DNA from: Symsagittifera roscoffensis
Taxonomy: Eukaryota > Xenacoelomorpha > Acoela > Convolutidae
Reading direction: 5' to 3'
DNA length: 64,000 nucleotides
Assembly (NCBI RefSeq): GCF_963678635.1
Contig: NC_087065.1
Location: 6,099,209-6,163,208, forward strand
Position numbers and translations under genes: made by a program. The first letter of the stretch is position 1; each line of letters opens with the position of its first letter. This document shows, piece after piece, positions 9,553 to 20,525 of the stretch. The notes beneath the pieces were generated by a model. That model saw only the letters and a program-made list of their open reading frames with translations, was not told where the DNA came from and ran no database searches.

Positions 9553-11336
9553 CTACGTCCCCGTCGATTGCATACCGGGTATCAAATCGAGATTGGAAGC
9601 CGGAATGAGTAGTCGCCCCTCCTGGGCAGCCCAGGAAGGATCTTCTCGTTCGGTTTTCATGTATTTTATGCTTTCACGATCTACATTTTGAATCGTGACA
9701 CTGGTATCCTTTGGATCCGACGTCATTTCGTTCAGCCATTCCAAGACACGCAGATTTGTCAAGTCTTGTTCATATGACTGCTGTTGCTCGTCGTCGAATT
9801 CTACCTCGGTTTTGGACCGGTCATGGACCCACTCATCGTCGTGATCATCGACTATGTCAATGTCCTGTGACACAATTATTTCTTCTAGACCCACTACTTC
9901 TTCCCCTATCTTCTTTAGGTCTATCCTGTCCACTACAAAATTGTCGCCGTAAGGGTTATATTTCTTCTTGGATCTTGTCCTGCCATTCTGACGAGTCTGT
10001 ATCGTGAACGGAAGATCCGGTTCCAAGGTCTTAGGAACCTCCATTTGTTCAGGGTCCTGCCAGTCCTCCTCTGCATAGGGTAAAGTTTGATCGTCCGCTT
10101 CAATCTTTTTCCTTCCTCTATCACCTCATTTCCATCGTTCTTTTCCCTGGTGCCCTTCTCATTGACCTCACAAACAGGATCCATCATTAGATAATCCCCT
10201 TCTTCCATGTCTGTGGGTATACACCAGTCTTCTGTCGATGGATTGTGTGGCTTAATGTTCTTGTATTGGCCGTGGCCAGTACTCAGTCTATTAAAGCGTC
10301 CCTCTTGGTGCACTTCCGTAATCATGAAGGGTCCCCTCCACTTTTTTAGGAGCTTTTTCGTTCCTTTCGGTGGTATAACGTTCTGAAATACCCATACGTA
10401 GTCTCCCACCGAGTAAGCTTTTGCACCAGCTGCTTTCTTGTCAAATTTTTTCCTCTGCCTTGCCTGTGCTTGCTGAGTATTTCGTCTACACAAATGGTTC
10501 AACTCCTGTTGACGTCTGATCACATCCCTCACGTAGACCTGTGGAGACGTTTTCTTTCCCTCATACTCTGCGTAGAAAAAGGTTAAGGGTAAAGACTTCT
10601 CGTGTCCAGTTAGCATCATGTGTGGACTAACTTCAGTGGTGGAGTGTTGCGTGCGATTATAGACTCCCATCACCTGTGGAAGGTATCTGTCCCAATCGGT
10701 CATGTACCTGGAATAATATACTCTCAGCATCGACACTAGCGTTCGATTCTGCCTTTCCACTAAACCATTTGTCTGTGGATGGTATGTCGTGGAGTGAGCC
10801 TGAGCAACCTGTGAGCGTCTCATAAGCTCCTTCGTATGCTCTCCTACGAAAGCTGTTCCATTATCCGATTGAAAAGTCATCGGAAAACCATGTCTCGCTA
10901 TCCACGTGTTGATCAGGTGGTCGCATGTCTCTTCCGCCGAGGCAGTTATGCAGGGCACGGCCTCTGCATACTTCGTGAAATGATCTATCATGATCAATAC
11001 CTGATTATAACCACTGTCTGTCATGCATATCTTTTGGTGATCTATCTGCACCAACTTGTTGAATTCAGACGACTCGATCGATTGTAAAGGAAATCGCAAT
11101 TTCCTTGGATCCTTGACCTGCTGACATGACAGACATGCTGTTACCCACTTCTCGCATGCTTTTTTCATTACAGGCCACTCAAAGCGCTTCAGTATCCTCT
11201 GATATACTTTGTCGATCCCCTGATGGCCCATCTGATTATGCGACCTGAATAGTAGTTCTGCCTGATAGAGTTGCGGCAACACTATCGCGTTATATTTGTA
11301 TAGGACTTTGTCTTCTTCTCTTCTCTTGCATGCCAC
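9553..11336 (-). pseudogene. Ty3/gypsy integrase with acidic C-terminal tail (frameshift near 10050)
   Basis: ORF 11336-9933 encodes an almost complete integrase, which joins element cDNA to host DNA. Seen: HHCC zinc-binding domain (SHNQMGHQG... to C..C in TACLSCQQ), the DD35E core (LVQIDHQK, FQSDNGTAF, NGLVERQNRT with exactly 35 residues between the second D and E), and a GPF-type C-terminal module (KWRGPFMITEV). Around 10050 the frame shifts; 10044-9553 then encodes NGRTRSKKKYNPYGD and an acidic tail. Immediately upstream (11344-11574) is misplaced gag sequence, so the natural junction with RNase H has been lost. Confidence 0.9.
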
Positions 11337-11343
11337 AATCCCA

Positions 11344-11574
11344 CTTCACTCAATAGGCGAGCCTTGCTGGCTTTCACTCCTGACATGCCTTGGACATGCC
11401 TTTCCATGCCTTGGATGCTTGATGTCTGCTACAGCATCCCAGAATTGCGGACAATCCGATTTAAAATGACCTTCCAAGTTGCAAAAGAAACACCTCGGGC
11501 CGAATTTTGCAATTACTCTCCTCATGAAATCTTCATGATTGACCTCTGACGCATCTTCGTCCTCGAGTTTAAAG
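11344..11574 (-). repeat. Misplaced gag zinc-knuckle fragment
   Basis: Nearly identical to 20156-20376, the second CCHC knuckle region and following gag sequence, but located between the pol linker and integrase. Shows a third rearrangement junction within element A. Confidence 0.85.
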
Positions 11575-12478
11575 ACCTCTCACTTGGTATGAGGTAGCTA
11601 TCACTATCAGGGTCCTGGTAAATCTCCCTATCCAGATCCCTTGCACGAGTTTCCACTAGTATTGCTTGGATCGCTAGTTCGGACAGTTCTGATCCCAAGC
11701 TCGAGTTCCTGTCTGAGTAGGTGTCAATTCCTGAGTTTCGGGAGTCGTCATCTGTTGAGGAGGTTGTGATGGAGTGTGCACCCTCCTCCAGATCATGTCT
11801 GCGCCTTCTTCGCATCCATCTGAACTCCCCGGACAAAACTTTGTTCCCCAGGTCCTGTTTTTCATCAGGAACTTCTTCATCCATCTCAGACTCCCCGGAC
11901 GAACTTCCTTGTCCCGGGTGTTGTTCTTGTACTCGCTGGCTCTCCTCATTGTTCGTCTCCCCGGACAAACAATCTTGCACCAGGTTTCGTTCTACCTTTA
12001 CCCCTTCTTTATCCTGGTCCACAAAGGTAACGGTTTTCCTTCGCATATTGCTCCCCTGTTCTTTCCGTCCGTACGAAATACTGGTTAAAACCTCATGTGG
12101 TATTGAAGATACTAGATGCTGAACTTTTGTCCTACAATCCCTCTCGTTCTCTTCGTGTTGTGGTCTGGACGGCATGATCGTCACCTTCTCCCTAACTGTT
12201 AATGATGCCACTGCTGCTGTCCACTCAGGGTCATCTCTGGTCACTTCTCTTTCAAACAATCCACCCAGCATCCGCATCACTTGCGGTGTGACCTGCACCG
12301 TTTTATCCAATAATGAGAGGTTGTTTATGTTCATGCGAAAGAGTTCTTGCTGGACCAGGTTTGAGCGCAGCAACAGATCCAAGGGGACCGGGTCCTCTTT
12401 GGATAGGATCTTTATCTCAGCTGCTTTCTCGACAGGTAACTCAGGATGCCCTGGAATTGGATGTCCACACTTATCCAA
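11522..12478 (-). CDS. Pol linker after RNase H, copy 1 (unknown function)
   Basis: In-frame continuation of RNase H past a TGA at 12479-12481, 318 residues. It begins LDKCGHPIPGHPELPVEKAA, has a central conserved segment (LDKTVQVTPQVMRMLGGLF), then a Glu/Asp/Ser-rich disordered half. In the disordered half LSGE, SSGES and LSGEF recur because the DNA motif TGTCCGGGGAG is repeated three times. No catalytic domain recognised. In element C the residue at the TGA is Trp, so the TGA is probably a nonsense change. The last 18 or so codons read into the gag fragment. Confidence 0.6.
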   Translation of the reverse strand: MDKCGHPIPGHPELPVEKAAEIKILSKEDPVPLDLLLRSNLVQQELFRMNINNLSLLDKTVQVTPQVMRMLGGLFEREVTRDDPEWTAAVASLTVREKVTIMPSRPQHEENERDCRTKVQHLVSSIPHEVLTSISYGRKEQGSNMRRKTVTFVDQDKEGVKVERNLVQDCLSGETNNEESQRVQEQHPGQGSSSGESEMDEEVPDEKQDLGNKVLSGEFRWMRRRRRHDLEEGAHSITTSSTDDDSRNSGIDTYSDRNSSLGSELSELAIQAILVETRARDLDREIYQDPDSDSYLIPSERSLNSRTKMRQRSIMKIS

Positions 12479-13684
12479 TCATCTCGTTAAGGGAAGCGCT
12501 ACATAAGTTTCTTTGTCCAGAAACCAGAATCCCTCCTTTATTTCTGGCTGATTGGCTTGCTTCTGTTCCAATCTTTCATAGAACTCAGTTTTCCTACTGA
12601 GGCTGTCAGCATTCTGGTGTTTATCACGCATCTTGTGCTCGATTATCATGTGGTAGCCATCCAATCTTACTATCCATCTACCAATATAACTCTGATCCAC
12701 CGAGTAGGTCTTCAACCAGGATAACGCCATGTTGTCTACGCGTAACTTAAAGGGAGAGCTCCCCAAGTATGCGCGATATTTTTCCACAAATGTGACTACT
12801 GCAAACATTTCTGCTTTTGATGCACCACATTTCACCTCAGTGTCACTCAATACCTTGCTGCCGTATGCAATGGGACGGAGAACCGTTCTTCTATTCCATT
12901 CTTGCTCCTGATGCAATTTTCCTGAGATGGCTACTACCGATGCGTCTGTGTCAAGAACATACATGCCCTTTTCTGTAGGCATGCCTAGCACTGGCGCTTC
13001 GCACAGTTCCCGCTTTATGTTCTCGAAGGCAACTTGTGCTTCAACTTTCCATTCGAACTTTTTCCCTTTGTTGCGCATCAGCTTCTGCATCGGATACACC
13101 TTGTCCGCATATCCTTTTATGAACTCACGGTAGTAGTTGGCGATCCCTAGGAAGCTCAGGAGCTGTGTGTCCGTTCTGAGAGCCTTCCATGTCAACACTG
13201 CTTCTACTGCTTCTGGGTCCGGCCTCACACCATGCCTTTCCACCATTCTTACCAGGTACTTGATTGAATCCCTAAGGATTTCACATTTCGATGGTTTGCA
13301 CTTCAAGCCTGCTCTTTTCATGCATCCAAAGACCTCATCGAGCCGATCAATGTGGTCTTCCAGGGTCGGTGTTGCTATGACTACGTCATCCACGTAACAC
13401 ATCACAAGATTCCCGTACTTCTTTGTCACTCTGGTCAAAGCCTGAGCCATCAGTCTTTGAAAAGTGGCCGTTGCGTTGGACAAGCCGAAGGGCATCCTCT
13501 TCCACTGGTACAACCCCAACTCACACGCAAATCCGGTTTTTTCTCTATCCTTCTTCCGCAGTGGGACCTGCCAGAAGGCAGAACCCAAGTCTAGTGTGGT
13601 GAAGAACTTGGCATCACCAAGTTTAGAGAGGCTCTCGTCTATTCGCAGTATCGGGTACGCATCTTTTATCGTTACCGCGTTCAA
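12479..13684 (-). CDS. Reverse transcriptase-RNase H, copy 1
   Basis: 401-codon open frame covering the RT palm through RNase H. Seen in order: NAVTIKDAYPILRIDESL, TLDLGSAFWQVPL, GFACELGLYQWKRMPFGLSN, CYVDDVVIATPT (YVDD active site), LSFLGIANYYREFIKGYADK, then the RNase H VLDTDASVVAISG, SKAEMFAVVTF, RVDNMALSWLK and DKHQNADSLSR motifs. This is the most intact RT-RH in the window. The RT N-terminus lies in other frames upstream (13681-14675), separated by a frameshift at the FCCDF region. Confidence 0.92.
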   Translation of the reverse strand: MNAVTIKDAYPILRIDESLSKLGDAKFFTTLDLGSAFWQVPLRKKDREKTGFACELGLYQWKRMPFGLSNATATFQRLMAQALTRVTKKYGNLVMCYVDDVVIATPTLEDHIDRLDEVFGCMKRAGLKCKPSKCEILRDSIKYLVRMVERHGVRPDPEAVEAVLTWKALRTDTQLLSFLGIANYYREFIKGYADKVYPMQKLMRNKGKKFEWKVEAQVAFENIKRELCEAPVLGMPTEKGMYVLDTDASVVAISGKLHQEQEWNRRTVLRPIAYGSKVLSDTEVKCGASKAEMFAVVTFVEKYRAYLGSSPFKLRVDNMALSWLKTYSVDQSYIGRWIVRLDGYHMIIEHKMRDKHQNADSLSRKTEFYERLEQKQANQPEIKEGFWFLDKETYVALPLTR

Positions 13685-14675
13685 TCAACGAAAGTCGCAA
13701 CAAAACCCAGGCTGCCCCCTTTCTTTTTTGCCATTACTACCCGGCAAGCCCATGCCGATTTTGAGGGTTCTATCATGTCGTATTCGAGCAACATTTCTAT
13801 TTCCGCTCGGCACGCTTCCGACTTGTGTGGCGTCATTCGTCTTGCGCCTTCCCTATGTGGAACGGCGCCTTCCTCAAGTTCAATTTCGTGTTCGGCGAAA
13901 TTACAGCAACCGATATCCGCCTTATGTCTTGAAAATACATCCGCGTTCCGATTTAAAACCTGCCGTAGTAGCTCGAATTCTCCCTCGCCTATTTTCCCTT
14001 TTAAGTGTTCTATCTCTGGCAAAACCCGTTTTCAGACTCTAATTCATATGAAAATTCGCGTTCCGGAAAATTCGAGCAGCTCGATAAGCCGTCGTCCGTG
14101 TCGGACTTCATTGAAAACAATTTATGAATAGATTTTAATTCATTAATTCTTTTTAAAATTTTCTCTTTATTGGCATGATAAGGACAGTCTTTGACACTAA
14201 ATTTCTTCAATTTCTGTGTCTCTTCATAGTCGGTCCTCATCGGCAAGACGTAACCAAGCTTCTTTTCACGCTGGATTGACACCGTGGTGTCCAGTGTGTT
14301 CAATAACACACTGACACACAGTCCGTTTCGCGTTACCGAGAAGCTCCGGCATAAAATCACTGAGCTTTGACTATTTGGATTCGGTACCAAACAAACCTGT
14401 TTACTATCACTTAACGAATTTAAATTTCTCATCCTAAAAATTGCTACCACAGCCTGCCCTGGCTTTAGTTTTAATTTTCTGTCCAAAAAAATTAGAATCT
14501 TGTTTTCGTCTGTTATTATCCTATTAATTGGTTTCTTAACATACTTCCGATCCGGGTTCCTAATCCATATTAGACCGTCGTTCAAGTCGATCATCACGTC
14601 AAAATTCCAGACGAAATCTCTGCCCAAGATGAACTGGTCGGCGTCGTCCAAATTCTCTACCACCAGGAAGCTCAA
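13681..14675 (-). pseudogene. RT N-terminus and protease-RT connector, copy 1
   Basis: Two overlapping ORFs. 14675-14010 encodes the protease C-terminal flank (VENLDDADQFILGRDFVWNF) and a connector; 14022-13681 gives MPEIEHLKGKIGEGEFELL and the RT entry motif YDMIEPSKSAWACRVVMAKK. Single-base shifts near 14015 and 13690 break the frame relative to RT. The same proteins are contiguous in element C, which supports this order. Confidence 0.8.
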
Positions 14676-15606
14676 AAAAAATCACGTCCCCCATGTGGAG
14701 AACCGTTATTAGTGTTCTTCCGGCTACGTAAATCGCTCCTCGATTGGTGGCGGCCAGTCGGAGAATCGTTGGAATTAGTTCTTCCCTCGTGAAGCCCATT
14801 CTTTCCCAAGTTTTTATCGGCATCACACTCACTACCGCTCCTGTGTTCAGAAGCCCTGTGACTCCGATTTTCTTTCCGTTGGTGTCGAGCAGATGTGCGG
14901 TCACATCTGCTTCGTACCCAATGTGTACTGCATCTTGTTCCATCATGGCGTCATGGCCTATACTGCGGACATTGAGTTCCTCCTCACCCAAATAGATCTG
15001 CCCTATTTGGTCACTATCTGTTGTCACATAAGTCCTAGTGTAGATACTGATTCCATCCACGTTCACTATCAGTTGATACGGCCCATAGACTTCCACGTAG
15101 CGTCCATGAAGCTTCTTTATGCGAGGGCCACCCGTTGTTAGTAGTGCTCGCACAGCTCTTGACTCAGTGCGTGGCTCCACCTGCCTCAGATAATCTGCAT
15201 AAGTGTCCAAATGCATCAAAGTGAACTCTGATGTTTCACTCAGATTTCTGATTACCTGGTGTCCTGCTACCGAGATTATTGACTGTATTTTGCTTCCTTG
15301 CGGCACCATGCCGAACCTCTGACCGGAGATCACATTAAGTTTCATGCTCAAACTGCTTGGTGCCTTTGTCTCTTCGACTTCTGTCGCCTCGAAGATATTC
15401 AGTTTCTCCTGTAGTTTCTCATTTTCCAGTTCGAGTTTCACTTTTTGTTCGAACTCTTTTGTCACCAGTTCCTGCTGCACTCTATTTAGAGCATCCCTTG
15501 CGGCTGCCCTGTAATCAATCTTGAAGTCATCGGCCGCAGTAACTGGGTCCTCAGGGTCCTGGTACATCAGGGTCCTGGTACATCTCCCTATCCAGATCCC
15601 TTGCAC
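14599..15606 (-). pseudogene. Gag C-terminus and aspartic protease, copy 1 (active site Asp to Asn)
   Basis: 335-codon frame. It contains the coiled-coil gag tail (EFEQKVKLELENEKLQEKL), an SMKLNVISGQRFG segment and the retropepsin region. The active-site triad is LLNTGAVVSV, i.e. Asp is changed to Asn, whereas copy 2 keeps LLDTGAVVSV. The first codons come from the junction with linker copy 2. This protease copy should be catalytically dead. Confidence 0.82.
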
Positions 15607-15633
15607 GAGTTTCCACTAGTAGTGCGTGGATCG

Positions 15634-16438
15634 CTAGTTCGGATAGTTCTGATCCCGAGCTCGAGTTCCTGTCTGAGTAGGTGTCAATTCCTGAGTTTCG
15701 GGAGTCGTCATCTGTTTAGGAGGTTGTGATGGAGTGTGCACCCTCCTCCAGATCATGTCTGTGCCTTCTTCGCATCCATCTGAACTCCCCGGACAAAACT
15801 TTGTTCCCCAGGTCCTGTTTTTCATCAGGAAATTTTTCATCCATCTCAGACTCCCCGGACAAAATTCCTTGTCCCGGGTGTTGTTCTTGTACTCGCTGGC
15901 TCTCCTCATTGTTCGTCTCCCCGGACAAACAATCTTGCACCAGGTTTCCTTCTACCTTTACCCCTTCTTTATCCTGGTCCACAAAGGTAACGGTTTTCCT
16001 TCGCGTATTGCTCCCCTGTTCTTTCCGTCCGTACGAAATACTGGTTAAAACCTCATGTGGTATTGAGGATACTAGTTGCTGAACTATTGTCCTACAATCC
16101 CTCTCGTTCTCTTCGTGTTGTGGTCTGGACGGCATGATCTTCACCTTCTCCCTAACTGTTAATGATGCCACTGCTGCTGTCCACTCAGGGTCATCTCTGG
16201 TCACTTCTCTTTCAAACAATCCACCCAGCATCCGCATCACTTGCGGTGTGACCTGCACCGTTTTATCCAATAATTAGAGGCTGTTTATGTTCCTGCGAAA
16301 GAGTTCTTACTGGACCAGGTTTGAGCGCAGCAACAGATCCAAGGGGACCGGGACCTCCTTGGATAGGATCTTTATCTCAGCTGCTTTCTCGACAGGTAAC
16401 TCAGGATGCCCTGGAATTGGATGTCCACACTTATCCAA
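15634..16438 (-). pseudogene. Pol linker, copy 2
   Basis: ORF 16270-15716 and a shifted piece 15909-15634. Same LDKTVQVTPQVMRMLGGLF core and the three LSGE-coding TGTCCGGGGAG motifs (15785, 15851, 15917). A stop at 16274-16276 and a frameshift near 15890 break it. Function unknown as for copy 1. Confidence 0.65.
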
Positions 16439-17982
16439 TCATCTCGTGAAGGGAAGCGCTTCATAAGTTTCTTTGTCCAGAAACGAGAACCCCTCCTTTA
16501 TTTCTGGCTGATTGGCTTGCTTCTGTTCCAATCTTTCATAGAACTCAGTTTTCTTACTGAGGCTGTCAGCATTCTGGTGTTTATCACGCATCTTGTGCTC
16601 GATTATCTTGTGGTAGCCATCCAATCTTACTATCCATCTACCAATATAACTCTGATCCACCGAGTAGGTCTTCAACCAGGATAACGCTATGTTGTCTACG
16701 CGTAACTTAAAGGGAGAGCTCCCCAAGTATGCGCGATATTTTTCCACAAATGTGACTACTGCAATTATTTCTGCTTTTGATGCACCATATTTCATCTCAG
16801 TGTCACTCAAGACCTTGCTGCCGTATGCAATGGGACGGAGAACCGTTCTTCCATTCCATTCTTGCTCCTGATGCAATATTCCTGAGATGGCTACTACCGA
16901 TGCGTCTGTGTCAAGAACATACATGCCCTTTTCTGTAGGCATGCCTAGCACTGACGCTTCGCACAGTTCCCGCTTTATGTTCTCGAAGGCAACTTGTGCT
17001 TCAACGTTCCATTCGAACGTTTTCCCTTTGTTGCGCATCAGCTTCTGCATCGGATACACCTTGTCCGCATATCCTTTTATGAACTCACGGTAGTAGTTGG
17101 CGAACCCTAGGAAGCTCAGGAGCTGTGTGTCCGTTCTGGGAGCCTTCCTGTCAACACTGCTTCTACTGCTTCTGGGTCCGGCCTCACACCACGCCTGTCC
17201 ATCATTCTTCCCAGGTACTTGATTGAATCCCTAAGGATTTCACATTTCGATGGTTTGCACTTCAAGCCTGCTCTTTTCATGGATTCAAAGACCTCATCGA
17301 GCCGATCAATGTGGTCTTCCAGGGTCGGTGTTGCTATGACTACGTCATCCACGTAACACATCACAAGATTCCCGTACTTCTTTGTCACTCTGGTCAAAGC
17401 CTGAGTCATCAGTCTTTGAAAAGTGGCCGTTGCGTTGGACAAGCCGAATGGCATCCTCTTCCACTGGTACAACCCCAAATCACACGCGAATCCGGTTTTT
17501 TCTCTATCCTTCTTCCGCAGTGGGACCTGCCAGAAGGCAGAACCCAAGTCTAATGTGGTGAAGAACTTGGCATCACCAAGTTTAGAGAGGCTCTCTCGTC
17601 TATTCGCGGTATCGGGTACGCATCTTTAATCGTTACCGCGTTCAAGTAACGAAAGTCGCAACAAAACCTAGGCTGCCCCTTTCTTTTTTGCCATTACTAC
17701 CCCGCAAGGCCATGCCGATTTTGAGGGTTCTATCATGTCGTATTCGAGCAACATTTCTATTTCCGCTCGGCACGTTTCCGACTTGTGTGGCGTCATTCGT
17801 CTTGCGCCTTCCCTATGTGGAACGGCGCCTTCCTCAAGTTCAATTTCGTGTTCGACGAAATTACAGCAACCAATATCCGCCTTATGTCTTGAAAATACAT
17901 CCGCGTTCCGATTTAAAACCTGCCGTAGAAGCTCGAATTCTCCCTCGCCTATTTTCCCTTTTAAGTGTTCTATCTCTGGCAA
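16439..17982 (-). pseudogene. Reverse transcriptase-RNase H, copy 2 (frameshifted)
   Basis: Pieces 17982-17668 (RT N-terminus), 17547-17116 (palm with CYVDDVVIATPT) and 17059-16439 (connection and RNase H). Breaks: one base lost in the FCCDF/GAA stretch near 17665, another near 17600, and a single-base deletion near 17150 that ends the palm ORF early. RNase H residues are kept. Confidence 0.88.
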
Positions 17983-18635
17983 AACCGGTTTTCAGACTCT
18001 AGTTCATATGACGAGGGGCGTTCCGGAAAATTCGAGCAGCTCGATAAGCCGTCGTCCGTGTCGGACTTCATTGAAAACAATTTATGAATAGATTTTATTT
18101 CATTAATTCTTTTTAAAATTTTCTCTTTATTGGCATGATAAGGACAGTCTTTCACACTAAATTTCTTCAACTTCTGTGTCTCTTCATAGTCGGTCCTCAT
18201 CGGCAAGACGTAACCAAGCTTCTTTTCACGCTGGATTGACACCGTGGTGTCCAGTGTGTTCAATAACACACTGACACACAGTCCGTTTCGCGTTACCGAG
18301 AAGCTCCGGCATAAAATCACTGAGCTTTGACTATTTGGATTCGGTACCAAACAAACCTGTTTACTATCACTTAACGAATTTAAATTTCTCATCCTAAAAA
18401 TTGCTACCACAGCCTGCCCTGGCTGTAGTTTTACTTTTCTGTCCAAAAAAAATAGTACCTTGTTTTCGTCTGTTATTATCCTATTAATTGGTTTCTTAAC
18501 ATACTTCCGATCCGGGTTCCTAATCCTTATTAGACCGTTGTTCAAGTCGATCATCACGTCAAAATTCCAGACGAAATCTCTGCCCAAGATGAACTGGCCG
18601 GCGTCGTCCAAATTCTCTACCAACAGGAAGCTCAA
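17970..18635 (-). pseudogene. Protease-RT connector, copy 2
   Basis: 221-codon ORF equivalent to 14010-14675: VENLDDAGQFILGRDFVWNF, then PINRIITDENK and the C-rich KDCPYHANKEKILKRINE segment. It continues into the RT N-terminal piece by a 1-nt shift near 17975. Confidence 0.78.
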
Positions 18636-19422
18636 AAAAAATCCCGTCCCCCATGTGGAGAACCGTTATTAGTGTTCTTCCGGCTACATAAATCACTCCT
18701 CGATTGGTGGCGGCCAGTCGGAGATTCGTTGGAATTAGATCTTCCCTCGTGAAGCCCATTCTTTCCCAAGTTTTTATCGGCATCACACTCACTACTGCTT
18801 CTGTGTCCAGAAGCCCTGTGACTCCGATTTTCTTTCCGTTGGTGTCAAGCAGATGTGTTACCGAGAAGCGCCGGCCTAAAATCACTGAGCTTTGACTATT
18901 TGGATTCGGTACCAAACAAACCTTTTTACTATCACTTAACGAATTTAAATTTCTCATCCTAAAAATTGCTACCACAGCCTGCCCTGGCTGTAGTTTTACT
19001 TTTCTGTCCAAAAAAATTGGTACCTTGTTTTCGTCTGTTATTATCCTATTAATTGGTTTCTTAACATACTTCCGATCCGGGTTCCTAATCCTGATTAGAC
19101 CGTTGTTCAAGTCGATCATCACGTCAAAATTCCAGACGAAATCTCTGCCCAAGATGAACTGGTCGGCGTCGTCCAAATTTTTTACAACCAGGAAGCTCAT
19201 CCAAAGATCCCGTCCCCCATGTGGAGAACCGTTATTGTTGTTCTTCCGGCTACGTAAATCACTCCTCGATTGGTGGTGGCCAGTCGGAGATTCGTTGGAA
19301 TTAGATCTTCCCTCGTGAAGCCCATTCTTTCCTAAGTTTTTATCGGCATCACACTCACTACCGCTCCTGTGTCCAGAAGCCCTGTGACTCCGATTTTCTT
19401 TCCGTTGGTGTCGAGCAGATGT
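18291..19422 (-). repeat. 566-bp tandem duplication in the protease region
   Basis: 18291-18856 is repeated at 18857-19422. The ORF 19200-18559 runs across the junction, fusing a connector piece to a second protease active site read as LLDTEAVVSV, with the triad Gly replaced by Glu. Confidence 0.88.
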
Positions 19423-20468
19423 GCGGTGACATCTGCTTCGTACCCAATGTGTACTGCATCTTGTTCCATCATGGCGTCATGGCCTATCCTGCGGACTTTG
19501 AATTCCTCCTCACCCAAATAGATCTGCCCTATTTGGTCACTATCTGTTGTCACATAAGTCCTAGTGTAGATACTGATTCCATCCACGTTCAGCATCACTT
19601 GATATGGCCCATAGACTTCCACGTAGCGTCCATGAAGCTACTTTATGCGAGGGTCACCCGTTGTTAGTAGTGCTCGCACAGCTCTTGACTCAGTGCGTGG
19701 CTCCACCTGCCTCAGATAATCTGCATATGTGTCCAAATGCATCAAAGTGAACTCCGATGGTTCACTCAGATTTCTGATTACCTGGTGTCCTGCTACCGAG
19801 ATTATTGACTGTATTTTGCTTCCTTGCGGCACCATGCCGAACCTCTGACCGGAGATCACATTAAGTTTCATGCTCAAACTGCTTGGTGCCTTTGTCTCTT
19901 CGACTTCTGTCGCCTCGAAGGTATTCAGTTTCTCCTGTAGTTTCTCATTTTCCAGTTCGAGTTTCACTTTTTGTTCGATCTCTTTTGTCAGCAGTTCCTG
20001 CTGCACTCTATTTAGAGCATCCCTTGCGGCTGCCCTGTAATCAATCTTGAGGTCATCGGTCGCAGTAACTGGTTCCGGTTCGCATGTGTCTTCTGTTACC
20101 GCTTGCATTTTCTTCGTCACCAGCTCTTGCGGTTTGTTTTTTCTGCGCGCCTCCGCTTCACTCAATAGGCGAGCCTTGCTGGCTTTCACTCCTGACAAAG
20201 CTTCCTCATACCTTGGATGCTTGATGTCTGCTACAGCATCCCAGAATTGCGGACAATCCGATTTAAAATGACCTTCCAAGTTGCAAAAGAAACACCTCGG
20301 GCCGAATTTTGCAATTACTCTCCTCATGAAATCTTCATGATCGACCTCTGACGCATCTTCGTCCTCGAGTTTAAAGCCTATTGCTTTCATGCCCTGATTG
20401 CAAGTTGGGCATGCTGACACATGATGGTCCGTTGAACTGCAATTGGCACAAGAGCGTCTCTTGTCCAT
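19332..20468 (-). pseudogene. Gag nucleocapsid (two CCHC knuckles), gag tail and intact-DTG protease, copy 2
   Basis: ORF 20468-19638 has two retroviral-type zinc knuckles, CANCSSTDHHVSAC and CFFCNLEGHFKSDC, that bind element RNA. A helical, Lys/Glu-rich tail and the SMKLNVISGQ segment follow. ORF 19622-19332 continues with the protease N-terminal half, ending in LLDTGAVVSVMPIKT, the only protease copy in element A with an unchanged DTG triad. A stop at 19638 and a shift near 19330 interrupt it. Confidence 0.85.
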
Positions 20469-20525
20469 ATCATCCCTCGGTTTGTACCAGTTGTTCCCTT
20501 GGTTTGCTGGTCCGTTGTTAAAATT

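Larger units (their letters stand above)
11607..15546 (-). repeat. Tandem gag-pol block, copy 1
   Basis: Corresponds to 15567-20072 at a constant offset of 3960 bp, then 4526 bp after the nested duplication. The copies differ by a few percent. The boundary carries repeated GGGTCCTGGTA short motifs (11610, 15553, 15570) that may have mediated the exchange. Confidence 0.9.
15567..20072 (-). repeat. Tandem gag-pol block, copy 2
   Basis: Second copy of the linker-RH-RT-protease-gag unit. It is 566 bp longer than copy 1 because of a nested duplication at 18291-19422. It is the copy still joined to the rest of gag on its right. Confidence 0.9.

Noticed and set aside
12479-12481. Functional stop after RNase H in element A
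   Set aside because: The reading frame continues with conserved linker sequence, and element C has Trp there; the TGA is shared by both A copies because they were duplicated after it arose.
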